Positions 44,260-57,100 of a DNA stretch of 64,000 bases are shown one piece after another. Position 1 is the first letter of the stretch. Each line of letters opens with the position of its first letter. Below the pieces are notes generated by a model. That model was not told where the DNA came from, ran no database searches, and saw only the letters and a list, made by a program, of their open reading frames with translations. This DNA is from Acanthornis magna. Lineage: Eukaryota; Chordata; Aves; Passeriformes; Acanthizidae. The DNA lies in NCBI GenBank assembly GCA_036785705.1, contig JAWUZG010000135.1, positions 3,534,001-3,598,000 on the forward strand, in the 5' to 3' direction. Position numbers and translations under genes: made by a program.

Positions 44260-44460
44260 TGCTCCGCTGCGGCCCCGCCCCCAGAGCCGCCTCCGGCCTC
44301 GCGATTGGCGCGGTTATTTCCTGCTCGCCAATGACAGCTTGGTGTTCTCGGACGTCATCAGTCGCCGGGCAGATCCCGGCGGCACAGGCCGGGAGACGCG
44401 ACAGTGCCCGAGGGAGTGCGGGGGGAAAGGGGGAATCCCTGGGAATTCCCGGGATCCCTC
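44260..44460 (-). promoter_or_regulatory. MHC class I-type promoter, copy 3 (X2 box altered)
   Basis: Same order as the other copies: CCAAT (44,328-44,332), ATTGG (44,304-44,308) and GC boxes. The CRE/X2 octamer at about 44,350-44,357 reads TGACGTCC on the minus strand, one base off the palindrome kept in copies 1 and 2. Confidence 0.7.
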
Positions 44461-44464
44461 CCAA

Positions 44465-44930
44465 AATCCTCCCGTAAAATCCCTCCAAATCGGCCAAAAT
44501 CCCTCTAAACTCCCCCAAATCCCCCCATGACACCCCAAAATTCCCCCAATTCCTCTCAATCTCCCAAAATCCCCCCTAATAACCTCTCCCAAACCTCCAA
44601 ATCCCCCCTCAAAATCCTCCCAAATCCCCCAAATTCCATTCAAAATTCCCCCCGAAATCACCCCAAATGCTCCAAAATTCCACCAATCCCCCTCAATCTC
44701 CCAAAATCCCTCTCCAAACTCCCAGTTTCCCCCCAAACCTCGCTGAAATCCCCCCAGTCCCCAGCCCCAAAATCCCCCAATTCCAAGCCTTGAAATTCCC
44801 CAAAATCTCCCAAATCCCAGCCCTAAAATTCCCCCAAATCCCCAAATTCCCAGCCCCAAATCCCCCCAATTCCCAGCCCCAAAATTCATCCCATTCCCAA
44901 CCCCAAATCCCCGAAATCCGCAGGCTCAGG
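44465..44930. repeat. AATCCCCC-type minisatellite
   Basis: Degenerate units of CCCCAAAATCCC and CCCAAATTCC for about 460 bases, upstream of copy 3. It differs in unit from the ACTGGGA array seen upstream of copies 1 and 2. Confidence 0.8.
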
Positions 44931-45229
44931 GACACCCTGTCCAGCCGGGAGAGCTCCTGCATCTCCATATCGGGATAAAACCAAACACAGGAGCCCTGGG
45001 AGAACTGAGATTGTGGCATGGGGACGTTGGGAGGTGCCATGCAGAAATGCCTTTGCCCTAAAAAGGCACCCCGGGTTTTTGTTGTTTTTTTGTTGTGGTT
45101 TTTTTTTTAATTTATTATTCATTTCTTTTTCCAGCAATGGTCTCCAAATGATCAAAAGCTACAGCTAGTAAAAGTGTACCTAGCCAAACAGAACCCTCCA
45201 GGAAGGATGCATCTGTCCAGACACCTTCC

Positions 45230-46200
45230 TGTGAGGAGTGCTTGAGCCTGTCAGCAGTACCAGGGGATGGTGCAAAAATCACCTGCGTGAGGTGCAAACA
45301 GGTGAGTGATCTCCTCAGTCTGGTGGTGGAGCTTCGGGAGGAGGTAGAAAGACTAAGGAGTATTAGGGAAATCGAACGGGAAATAGACCAGTGGAGTTTC
45401 ACCCTTCCATTCCTGAGAGAAGCCCACCAGGAGTCAGAGGATTCCTGTGCCTCCTGCCATCAGGCAGAAGGAGGAGACCTAGGTGATGAAGGGGAGTGGA
45501 AAAGGGCTCCTACCCAGGGAGGTAATAAAAATTCCTCCTGACCCCCATTGCCTACCCAGGTGCCACTTCAGAATCCAGGCCTTGGATCTGGAGGGTCAGC
45601 CAGATGACATAGAAGAAAATAATCTGCCCGGAGAGCCTCCCAGCTCCACTTCATCTGTCAAACAGATCACTACCTCTAGCATTAAAAAGAAAAGAAGGGT
45701 AGTCATAGTAGGCGACTCCTTCTGAGAGGAACAGAGGGCCCCATATGTCAACCGGGCCCATCCCACAGGGAGGCGTGCTGCCTCCCTGGGGCCCGGGTAT
45801 GGGATATCTCCAGAACATTCCCTGGGCTGATTCAGCCCTCTGAGTATTACCCAGTGCTGACACTCCAGGCTGGCAGCAATATGATTGACAAGAAGACAAC
45901 ACAGCAATTAAAAGGGACTTCAGGGCCCTGGGTCAAGTGGTTGATGGGGCATGAGCACAGGTGGTGTTCTGCTCGGTCCTTTCAGCGGCAGGGACAAACA
46001 ATGAAAGGAACAGGAGAAGCTGCATTATCAATCAGTGGCTTAGGGACTGGCGCCATTGGCAGAACTTTGGGTTCTTTGGTCATGGGGCAACTCTTACGGC
46101 ACCTGGCCTGCTGGAGCCAGATGGGCTCCGTCTGCCTATCAAGGGCAAAAGGGTTCTAGTCCATGAGTTGGCGGGACTGACTGAGAGGGCTTTAGACTAG
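45230..46200 (+). pseudogene. CR1 ORF1 remnant (Cys motif, coiled coil, SGNH hydrolase)
   Basis: LSAVPGDGAKITCVRCKQV is followed by a Leu/Glu-rich coiled coil (LREEVERLRSIREIEREI). In another frame, after degraded sequence, comes KKKRRVVIVGDSF, the SGNH hydrolase block I with its Ser nucleophile, directly followed by TGA. Near the end, GLLEPDGLRLPIKGKRV resembles the last SGNH block. CR1 ORF1 binds RNA and carries an esterase of unclear role. Several frame changes and stops make this copy inactive. Confidence 0.75.
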
Positions 46201-46218
46201 GTTTGAAGGGGGAAGGGG

Positions 46219-47155
46219 ATGCAGTTAGGCTTTCCAGAACCAAGCCCAAGGGTAGTAAGCCTTGGGGTGAAATCAGCAGCCCAGCTGAAGTGCATGTACA
46301 TTAATGCACACAGCATGGGCAACAAACAAGAGGAGCTGGAAGCCATGGTACAGCAGGGAAGCTCTGATGTAGTCACCATCAAAGGAACATGGTGGGATGA
46401 CTCGCGTAACCGGAGCACTGTAGTGGATGGCTACAAGCTCTATGGAAGAGATGGGTGAGGGAGAAGAGGTGGAGCAGTTGCTCTTTACATTAGGAAGGCT
46501 CCTGATGCCACGGAAATGGAGATTAATATCGATAAGGTTGAGCGCCTGTGGGAAAGAATCAGGGGGAAGGCCAACAAGGCTGACATCCTGGTGGGAGTCT
46601 GTTCTAGGCCACCCCACCAGGATGGAGAGGTGGAGGTATTATTCTACAAGCAGCTGGAGGATGTTTCAAGATCACCAGCCCTTGTTCTTGTAGGTGACAT
46701 CAATCTGCCAGATATCTGCTGGGAACTCAACACAGCCAAGAAGAAGCAGTCTAGGAGTTTCCTTGAGTGTACGGAGGACAGCTTTTTGTCTCAGTCGGTG
46801 AGCGAGCCCACCAGGGGAGGGGCTACACTAGACCTGCTGTTTGCAAACAGAGAAGGGCTGGTGGGAGATGTGGTGGTTGGAGGCCATCTGGGGCACAGTG
46901 ATCATGAAATTATAGTTTTCAATATTTGGTGAAATAAGGAGGGGCATCAATAAAACTTCCACACTGGAATTCTGGAGGGCAGAGTTTGGCCTATTCAAGA
47001 GACTTATCCAGAGAGTACCTTGGGAAGCAACCCTTAGAAACAAAGGAGTCTGGGAAGGATGGGTGTGCTTCAAAACACAGGAAAAAACACAGACTATCCC
47101 TACGTGCTGAAAGATGAGCCGATGAGGAAAATGACTGGCCTGGATATTACTTAAT
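46219..47155 (+). pseudogene. CR1 ORF2 remnant: AP endonuclease domain
   Basis: One frame from 46,219 to 46,932 is broken by a single TGA (46,456-46,458), then continues frameshifted to about 47,155. Endonuclease landmarks are CMYINAHSMGNK, KGTWWDDS, VLVGDINLPDICW and GHSDHEIIVF. The expected Glu of the E-T-W motif is Gly here, so a metal-binding catalytic residue is lost. Reverse transcriptase is absent. The intact enzyme nicks target DNA for LINE insertion. Confidence 0.85.
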
Positions 47156-47199
47156 TACATATTGAAATTAATTAGTCTAAGATTAATATAAAACTAGCT

Positions 47200-47785
47200 A
47201 AAAATTGGCAAACTGTAAGTACCGAAGGGTGCATTCCCCATAATCGCCTGGGATTTATCTGTGAAAATGCAGCGCTGGAGACAGAAGACTTGTGTTTGGA
47301 CACACAAGATAGCACACATACCTTTGAAATGTACCCTGGTCCATCCCTGGCCACAGCTGCCTCTCATGCCAGCTCAGGGGCATGAGACCAGCCCCTGCTC
47401 TGCTTGGGAGGTGTGCCCAGGGCTCTGGACCTTCCCCTTCTTCCCGAACCTTCTGTTAAGTTTACTGTACTATTGGTTGCTGTCTACTGTACCCTCCCCT
47501 CTTATGTTGTAATTGGCCCCTGTACCCTTGTTCCCTCCCCTTGTCCCTTCTCCTATTGGGTACCCTTCCCCCTTTTTAACTGGCGGCTGGGGACAGCCCC
47601 CTGGGGACTCCTTCTCCACTCTCCCTTCCGAATACCGTACCCCCGGACCCCACAATAAACGGAGAGCATGGGGGAGACCCTCCCACAACTCTTTGCCTTG
47701 TCTCGCCTCCTTTACCAGCGGCGCCTGCAGCTGACCACTCGCCAGGAACAGCTCCACTCAGGGTGGAAAGACCCCAGCAATAGCC
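47200..47785 (+). mobile_element. Probable solo LTR next to the FBXO15 promoter
   Basis: It has a TATA-like TTTTTAAC (about 47,575), a polyadenylation-like CAATAAACGG (about 47,652) and a downstream GC-rich U5-like part ending near CCCCAGCA. Its start near TGTAAGTACCG is a guess. No second copy or target duplication is seen. Confidence 0.4.
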
Positions 47786-47859
47786 TTTGGTGGGCCAGTG
47801 GCTCGTGTCCCAGGCGAGGGCAGCCAGGAAGGCCAGGCGGCTTCCTAAGAGCGACTACA

Positions 47860-48089
47860 ACAGTAGATTCCTTTGAGTCACTGGAAGGTTCCGCGGGGCG
47901 TCAGCCCTTCCCGAGTGGCCCACACGGCCATGCTCGGGCACCGTCCCCGCCTGCCCCGACCCAGCCCTGCCGGACATGGCCTCCCTCGGCCTGGCGCCGC
48001 CCCTGCCCCCCTCAGGCGCTGCCCACAGCGGTGACAGCGCGCGTTCCTTCCCTTCCTTCCGTCCTTGCCTCCCTTCGCTGCCCGCGGCC
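47860..48089 (+). promoter_or_regulatory. FBXO15 CpG-rich promoter
   Basis: GC- and CpG-rich sequence directly upstream of the start codon with CCGCCC-type boxes and no TATA box. The neighbouring probable LTR (47,200-47,785) could add regulatory sites. Confidence 0.55.
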
Positions 48090-48109
48090 ATGGCGACAGG
48101 CGGCGGCAG
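48090..48109 (+). CDS. FBXO15: FBXO15 exon 1
   Basis: ATGGCGACAGGCGGCGGCAG then GTGAGC. It encodes MATGGG plus two bases, like the MATG start of orthologues. Confidence 0.75.
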
Positions 48110-51100
48110 GTGAGCAGGGCCGTGCCGAGCGGGGCCTTCTGCCCTCGGCCGGGGAGGCTGCTGTGGTGGTTTCCCTCAGGTTCCCCTGCTCCAGCAGCCT
48201 GGTTTCTAGCTCTAAACTCTTCACGGCTGTGATCGTGTACACACCTTCGTGGCCGTGGTGCTCTGCTCTCCCTGGCCCTATGGAGGTGACCTCGGAATGG
48301 GAAAACGCAGGAGCAGGGAGGCCTGGGTTTAACACCTTTTTGTGCCTGGGAAAGGAGGGCTTAACCTTCGCTATGTCCTTCAGCTTGGAGGAGGTACTGT
48401 AATGAGTATCCACAAAGTACAGGTTAGTTCAGTGGCTACTCTGTTCAGGGCAGTCGGGCCTTTGTAATAAATAGGAGGTTTTCACTATGGAAGGTGTGAT
48501 TACCTTAATTCTTACAGTACAGGTTTGGCTTCCAAATTTTAAAGTGTCAATCTTAGAGGCAGAGTTTAGAAGGCAGATTTTTCTGCTAACCCATGTGTAC
48601 AACCTTGGGTTTCATAGCAGTTCCATTCCTTGTTGTTTTGGGTTTTTTTTTTTCTTCTTTTTAACCTGTAAATGGATTGGGGTAATATCCACCTTTTAAA
48701 GAGACTGAAATTGTTAGCTGAGGGGAAAAAAAAAAACCAAACCCAACCAACCCATGTCAAACTATTATTGTCATTTCTGTTTATCCGCAGGTATATTTTA
48801 ACATTTGGAGGTGACAGGTTTTTCACTACTTGAAACTTTAGCTACATGGTTTGAAATGTTACTTGAAAGACAATTGTTTGCTGACCATCAAAAAACCAAG
48901 GCACATTGCAAATACTATGGGGTGTGAAAGTGAAACTATTGGTACAAAAAACTGAGCCCCACAGGTTGAAAGCTAATGAAAAAGTAATTGAAGTTGTGCT
49001 TCTTAAGTAAGAGCCTCTCAGTTGTTCTAGAAGTCTGTAAAGAGGGGATGTAACAGCTCTCATTGACTTTTCTCTTAGGCTTATCTGCCCAAGCTTTGTC
49101 AGTGCAATGTAAAAGCATTTTGTTAATGCTAATTTAAAATCTTAGCACACACAGTACTTGAAAAGTAATTTGTGGATTGAGTTTGCTGTTTGTTTCTTCA
49201 CACCTTGAGAATATTTTTGTTTTGGAAGATGCAAAAGTTCAGCTTTTTTTTTTTTTTTTTAACTGCAACTTACAAAAGGAATAGATATTGCATTAAAGTT
49301 TTCAAAGCATGTGTGGGCAAAATTTTTCTTTTCTCAGGTATTTCTCCCTGGAGTGAAGAAGAGAGGGCAGTGGTTCAAATGAGCAAGGAGGACTGAATAG
49401 AGGCAATGCAGGTTATGCTTGTCTAAGGTAGTGGGTTTTAAAATCCAAAATCCAGCTTGTTATCTGAGTTACTCCTGTGCCTGAAGTCTGTGGAGTTGTG
49501 TCCCTGTAGAGTGTGCCAACACTCTCTGCTTTCAGCATGGATTCAGAGCAGAACAGCCTGGGATTTGCTGCCCTGGAGCGTCCAGAAGTGAGAGCTCTGC
49601 TGCTGTTGAACACAGCTTGGGTCTCTAAATCCCTTTAATGGCTTTTGAAAAATACAGTTTGTTGGTGCCTTATCATCTAAGTGTACTTCTTGATAATGAT
49701 GCATGAATAAAACCCTTGTTTGAGCACCAGGTTGTGTTTGTTATATGGCTACTGTTTTGTAGTTGTTAATTTAGTTGGTCTATCAGTGGCTGGCACCCAA
49801 GCTGAAATGTGCATGTCTTTTTGTTATGTTTATAACAATTCACACTAAAATGTCTTGGTTGTTTTGGTGGGGGGTTTTTTTGTTTTGGTTTTTTTTTGGT
49901 GGGTTTTATTTTTTTTCTGGTTTTTTTTGTTGTTGTTGTTGTTGTTTTTTTTGTTGTTGTTTTTGTTTTTGGGGTTTTTTTTGTTGTTGTTTGTATTTGG
50001 GGTTTTTTGGTTTTTGTTTGTCATTTGTTTGGTTTTTGTTTTGTTTTGTTGTTTTGTTGTTTTCTTGGTTGTTTTTTCTTTGTTTTGTTTTGTTTTGTTT
50101 TTTGTTTTTTTACATAGCACAGTTGACAATGTAGACCAGAGTTGTTAATTTCTTTCGATTCTGTTTTTCTTTGAGCCTAAATGAATCTTAAACGAAGAGC
50201 AGTGTGCATTAAAGGTACATGGTACCCAAATACTTCAAAATTAGGTGTTTTCCCCCCATATTGATTGGTTGCCTAGAAACCCAGAGCTGATTTGAGCAGG
50301 TGTTGCAAAGTCTGCTGGCAACTTAAAACATCAATAATGCAGAGAATGGGGAGCTCTGTCTGCTCGGTGGCATCAGTGGGTATGAAGCATGAGGATTTGA
50401 TTTACAATTGAAACTCTATCTCCATATTTTTATGTGGATTCATGACAGTATTTGCAATTACAGCCTACAAAGTCCTTCCTAGCAGAAAACTTGGGAAAAT
50501 ATGTGACCAGTTGGATTGTAAGAATTTGTGCTAGAAATATGCAAAGTTCCTTTCTTTTCTCTCCAAACTGTGATGTGCTAATGTTGCCAAAATAGGTTCT
50601 TTCACGCTGCTGTGCCAGAGGCCAATCCACACACAGAGCTGAGGTATTTTACCAAATATTTACAGTTCTGCACAGAGGGAGTGCTGGGTGGCAAATCCTA
50701 CAAAGCCAGCACACCAACTATCAAAGCTTTTTACTATCTCATACAATTTACCAAAGGAAAAAATTCATTTTTATTGGCTACAACTTACATAACTTTCTGA
50801 GTAGTTAGTATTCTGTCTTCCATTGTTTAATGATTCTCTTGCTTCTCATGCTAATTAGTCCACATGCTCTTTCTCTTTCTCTTCTTTTGTGTCACTGAGT
50901 TTCTTGGGTCAGTGGTTGCAAGTTCACACTTCGGGAAGTTGGAGCTGATTTCAGGAGTTGGTTTTAGAAGTTTTTCCCTTATCTTGGGAGTTCTTCCAGG
51001 TGTTCGTGTGGCCTGTAAATCTGCATTTGTTGTGTGCACCGTCCGTGGGCATCCTTCTTCCCAAGCTTTGTTAACCTCCCCCTAGGTGTGAATTTATTGA

Positions 51101-54100
51101 AGCATGCCAAGCCCTAAACCTTAACAAAGCAATTCTACCACCAAATAATTTGTCTTTCTAGCATCTGGACATCCCTGAGCTGCTCTCTGTTTTCATGGAT
51201 TGAATCTCCTTTCCAAGCTGTTTAGGCTTGAAAGTACACAAAGATCAAACATCAAAGAACATAATTTCTTAAGAAAATTTTACATATTCCACATTTTGCA
51301 ACACTGATGAGCTATAAAAACATTGATATCTGTTTGCCTGTGGAAATAACGCTTATCTCTCAGATTTTGAGTATTTTAGCTGGGGAAGATCTGAAATGAG
51401 ACTTCAGCTTTGTTTCATGTATGATTCTGTTATGTATTCAAGGAAACTCTTTTTGAACCTCAACAGTTTTTGAGGAAGTTTCAAGGTATTTGGTATCTTT
51501 TAATAGCTTAGTAAAGTTGGATGGCTCAAAAACATCTCTAGAGTAATGCTGTAAAAAAGAGGATTAATCAGTGAGTTTGACTTGCTGGAGGGGCCTGTGT
51601 TGAGGTTGGTTGTGGTGCCCACAGTGGTGCAGCTGTCTAAAGGTAACAGATCTCTGCTGGATTCAAAGTGATTTGGGGGAGTGACACTGTTCCCTTCTGA
51701 CCACTGTGAGAGATGAATCACAGGAATGACAGCTGTGAGTTTAAATCTGAATCTTCCTGATGCCAGGTATTTTAACTTGGGCATAGTTGTTCAAATCAGT
51801 GAACTGCTAGTACTGAGTTGCCATATGATGTATTCCTCGAATCTTGCCTTGGTTGAAATGTTCTGTCTAGGTTTGCACAGGATGCGTATTTCTTCATTTT
51901 GTAGATATGTGACTCTTAACAGCTTTTCTTTCTTACAGCTAGGTTAAGGACCTTTGCTGCCAGGCCTGGGGAATGCTCTGAGACCAAAAATGCTGGAATT
52001 AAAAGTCTGTATTCGACACCTACCATAAAACCAAAACCAAATGCGTGCATTGAGAGGTGAGTATGTCTTTACACAAGGAGTAAGAGTGGAAGAGTGGAAG
52101 TGTTGGCACATTGAAAGTTTTGGCACATTGCCTCTGTGTTTATGCAACTAAGATTCTGAATGTAATACAATCATTGAGGTATTGGCATTATCATGCTACT
52201 CTTTAAAGCTCTCTGCTTCTGAAATAATGCTATAAATCAAGTGTTGCAAATAACAGTAGTAAAAGGACGAGAGCCACACCTGGGGTGTTGACTTTCACAG
52301 CACCTTGTATTTTCAGCAGTGATTTGACCGTAATCAACGCTCGAGAAAATCAAAGTATAAAATCCATGTATTTTAAACTCCGTGTAGTTACAAGGTACTG
52401 CTCAAATGGTATGAGGTTTCTATCTGTTAATACAAAAACCATGTTGGCTCATCTCCAGGGTATGTTCTGCTTGTCAGGCTTAGACTGGCGCTTTCATTTT
52501 CCAAAGCTTTCCAGAGGCACAGAGACATTGACATTTTCAGGATGCCACTTGGCTCTTGCTTTGAAGTTCACATCTTTCTTTTGACATAAATGAGAATTGT
52601 GCGAGACTCCTGAGCACATAGCGTTTGAAGATTATGATGAGGTAGAGCATGATCATTTCTGTCCTGGTGCATCTTGAGATGGGACACCACAGTCAAGAGG
52701 GAGAGTGAATATATCTGCAGTTTTGGAAAAGCTGGTCGTTGTGGAATAAATGTTAAAGTCACGGTACGAGCAATAAGAAACTGAAGCTAAATGAGGTAGT
52801 TTCATGTCAAACTGGGTTAAAGTTAACAAAGTTTAATGAAAATGCAAACCCATAACTTTTCATGTAATAGTGCTATGCCACTTGAATAAGTTTTGATTAA
52901 TTATTTTAGGCAAATACCACATACTGGAGACTGAAAATAGAACCCAAATTCCAGTTTAACTCTTCAGGTGACTTTTGATTCCTCTTCAGGTGATTTTTGA
53001 TTCATCTATTTACAAGCTGCTGGTTTCCACCTCTTCTGTTTTTCTCTGGTTTGAAATTAAAATTCTCTGCCATTGCAGTTTCCGGAGTTTGCAGGCAAGT
53101 GTAACAGTATTCCTCTCTCTCTTGTTTCCCAGCATGCCATCAGAAATGCTGCTGAAGGTATTTTCCTATTTGGATCCTGTGTCCCTGTTGTCTGCCGGTT
53201 GTGTGAATAAGCGCTTCTATGACCTGGCCAGTGACCAGTAAGGAAGAGGGAAGGTTTCAGTCATGCCCCAGTTGTAGTTATCTGAGTTATGAGTCTTTCT
53301 AATTTAGTTTCTCCGATGCCAGAGCACTGATGCTTGTACCTGTGTGCAGTTACTCTGCCGAAATTGCACTGCATAGCCCACAGGATGTGTTGCATGGAAT
53401 TCTAGCTGTGCAAGCCCTGTTGTTTAATGGGAGTTATGAGGCAAAAACTAAATCCAGTGCTTTGAAATGTTGCTATTAGCACTTTTTTTTTTGTTTTAAA
53501 ACTTGCATATATTTGTTTGTATTCACATGCACTTGCACAAACTTTTCTGCTCGAGTGATCCTAACTTGTGTGTCACCAGTAGCTTTGTGGAATGGTCATA
53601 GCTTTCACCATTTTGAAGTTCTGCTTATTTAGTTCTTTCATCAGGTTTTTGTAGAGGGGTTGATTCAATCAAATGATTCACTAGTGGTTTTTATCTGTTG
53701 CTCTGTTGGTCAAATTTTGGTGATTTCTAAATTGAAACCAAAGAGATGAAGATAAATACTGACACTTTTTGTCTAAGGATTGCTTATACAGAGTACACCA
53801 ATTGCTCCTACCAGTATCACGACAATTTTGTGAAAGGAAAAGGAGGAGAGACCCGGGTTGATATGTGATAACTAGGATGTCTGAGTATCCTTTGATTTTC
53901 TAGGATTGTACTGCATTAGTGTTGTTTGAATGAGAAAATGTCTTCCTGTATAGGAAGTTGCTGCATCCAGTATGAATCCGTTTTCCCTTATTTGCCAAAA
54001 CTTATACAGTCAATTGGTTTACATTGGCTTTGACACCTTTAGAACCGATGAATTTAAAGGGAAGACTGTAATCCAGATGTATGTTTTGAGATTGTCAGCA

Positions 54101-57100
54101 GGTCAGTGTGGATAAAAATTGCATAGTTGACACAAATTATCTTAGTATGCATTTTCCACTTCAGGGTGGTAAGGCAGGATGAAATCACTGTGGCTGCTCA
54201 GGGCAGGATGATTTATTTGCCTCCATCTCGATGATGTCTGTTTCCATTTTCTACTCTCAACAGAGATTAGAAAATGTGCACAAATGGGACTTGAGGATGA
54301 AAGGGCAGTGATACTTTCCTAAACATTTGTGATTCCAGGTCCTCGTTCGTTTTCTCCTCTGTCTCCCTACCCTAACTGAATTTTTGAGCTTGAACTAATT
54401 TCTTTGGTTGCACAGCACTGTTTTTGGAAAGGAAGAAGCAATATATAACTGAGAGTGAGGACAAGGATGGTAGGTATTTGTGATTAGTCTGTCTTCAGTC
54501 AGCTAAATTGCTGAATCTGTAACTTCAAAATGCAGGAAATGCCTACTGCTAAGCGCTGTCTTTTCAGCATCATAGAGTAAGATGCGGAGTATCTCTCTCC
54601 AAGAAAGAAAGGATGGAGGGGAGGGGGAGTTGGGGAGGGGTTTCTAGTTAACAGGAGACTTTCATAGCAGGTTATTTTACTGGACTTTTTAGGCTGATTA
54701 GGACCAGTTGGATGATAGCTCAATTTCCCCCAATGATTGTATGTCAAGCACATCTCTCCTTTGTTTACATTGCCGGACAGTTCTAAACCACTTTGGGGTT
54801 AAAAAAGAACTTCCCCTCTCCATCAGAAATGTTTTGTGCAATCTGGTAACTTGGTTGCCTTTCCTGGTCTTAAAAGAGAAGTGTCTGATATCTTTGTTGT
54901 GGGTAGGAGGCAATGTGGGATGGATTCAGTCCTTGAATGCTTTCAGGAGAGGGCAAAATGCAATACAAAGCATAGCAGCCTAAGTTTGCCTGGGGATGAG
55001 TGAGGATTGGTAAAGGTAGTCTTGCCAATTAATGGTAGAAAATGTCTCTTGAGAATTTGTTGCCCTTCCCATTAATTTTCTTTAGTGCAGTTATGTGAAG
55101 TGTATGTCTGGCACTTTAAAATTAGAAAACTTACTGGAAACCTGCATTCACAGATTATTGTTCGAATTCTTGTTGGTTCCTGTATTCAGTATTCCATGAA
55201 CTGTCCTAGAGATACTGAAATGTCCTAGAGGGCTGAAATGTGACCTCCTAGTTTTCCTGGCGTGAAGGAGATGAACCCATCATTACTGTCACATGTTTCT
55301 TTGTCTTCAGAAAGTCATGTCTTCTCTGAGCTTTTCCAAAGAGTGAAGAAGGGATTGACGTGACTCTGGTAACACCAAGCAAAGGTGTGAATCTGATTGT
55401 CCTCCTCCACTCCACTTTCTGCTGTATCTGTGTGAGAAACTTGAAGTGTACAGATTACCTTTGTTGAATAAAAGGTATTAAAACACTTTCTCCACTAGCT
55501 GATTTTCTGTGAGGAGGATGCATCATTGTTTTGGGGTGGAATTTTCAAAATTTACTGCTTAACCTTTATCAGTTTTCACTTCCATTGCTGACTATGGCTC
55601 TGCTGTCGCTGAGCTTCATCCTGGATCCCATATTTTGAAGAAGGCAGACAAGACTGTTTTTGTGCTAACATTATGCTAACATTGTGCTAACATTTCAGCT
55701 TGGTGGTAGCTGAGATGTGTGTATAAAAATTGAGTGACTGTTCTTGAAATTTATTCCTCTTCATTCTATTTTTATTTTCAGTGGACTTTGGCTGAAACTC
55801 TATTCCAGTGCTTTGCAACCAAAATGGACAATGTGGAAAATGAAGCCTAAACAACCAGAAACTGTTTCTTTGGGCTGTGATGCTCTACATGATAAGAACC
55901 CTGGGTACTGGAAGAATGAATCCATCTTCAAACAGACATCTGCCTTCAAAACGAGAGTAATGCTTCTCGCTAAACCTCTAGATCCTTATACAGGTCTTCC
56001 ATTTGTGAGCAAAGAAGCTATGAAGTAAGCAATGCCTTGTCACAAAGAGATTTACTTGAGAAGAATGTACAAAATATTAATGGCTTGGGGGTATAGAAAT
56101 AGAGCTATAAAATGGGAAGATGCGATGATAATCTAGAAATTGCTGAAACTGAGGAACATAAGTAGCAGTTAGTAGAAATATAAAACTGTTGAAAGCATAG
56201 TTTAACTGTTGTCACTTTGGGAATTTTGTTTTAAACACCCCTCTCCCCTCTCAATTCCTAAATAACAGTGTCTCTGGCTTGAGTTGGGTAATTGCACTGA
56301 AGGACAAAAATGGAAAAGAACATGTAATGGAGAAGCCAAAGCTATCGTTTAAGGACACATCAGTTACCGTGCTTTGGTATGGTAGAGACTGGCTGTGCTT
56401 AGACATCCTGTCAACCCTAAAACTGTATGGAGTTACACCATTGCTTCCTCCTCTGGGCAGACCTCCCAAAAAGAAGGGGTGAGTTTTAACTGAGGATTTT
56501 TGAAGATTTTTTGGGTGTGACTGGTGGATAATGTGTCTGTAGGAGCTGTCTGACATTGGTTTGACTCAACAAGTTAACTCGTTGTTAGAAAGCTTCCCTG
56601 TAGTATTTCTTCCTATATTCTTCTCTTCATTGGTAGAGCTTTTTAGCAAGAAATAGCTGTGGGTAGGTAGGGTGTGGCAGTCGGAAGATGTCGTGCTGTA
56701 CGGAAAGATAGGACCCCTCCCCAGGTAGCCAATAGTGTTTAGTTTATGATGTAAGCAGACCGGTGTGACGTTGTAACCAAAGTTATATAATGCGGTGCTA
56801 ATCACCAATAAATGCCATTTGCCGTCCACCACATTGGTGTCTGTGAGCTGATGGCCTGAGCGGCTGGGGGTTGGCCGCCGTGCCGTTCCTGAACCAGGTT
56901 GCCACACCTGAAAAGGCAGCAAATAGCATAATCCAACAAGCTATGGCATTAATTCATAGGTTAATGTAGGTACTGGCATGTGATATTCAGGCTGAGAGGT
57001 CCTGACTTGGAAAGCTGGGTTTAAGGCATAGACACAAATGAGCATGAAAGAAACATGTAAATCTAGGAGAATTTATTGTGAGAAACTTAGCTTGGAAAAT

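Larger units (their letters stand above)
45130..47155 (+). mobile_element. CR1 LINE, 5' half, decayed and 3'-truncated
   Basis: ORF1 and the start of ORF2 are recognisable. Most genomic CR1 copies keep only the 3' end, so a copy that keeps the 5' half and lacks the RT and 3' tail is less usual. The sequence fades at about 47,150, shortly after the endonuclease domain, where a probable LTR begins. Confidence 0.85.

Noticed and set aside
44527..44978. Pro/Ser/Asn-rich frame (SQSPKIPP-type)
   Set aside because: It is translation of the AATCCCCC minisatellite.
49775..50148. Phe/Val/Cys-rich frames in FBXO15 intron 1
   Set aside because: They are a T/G low-complexity tract.
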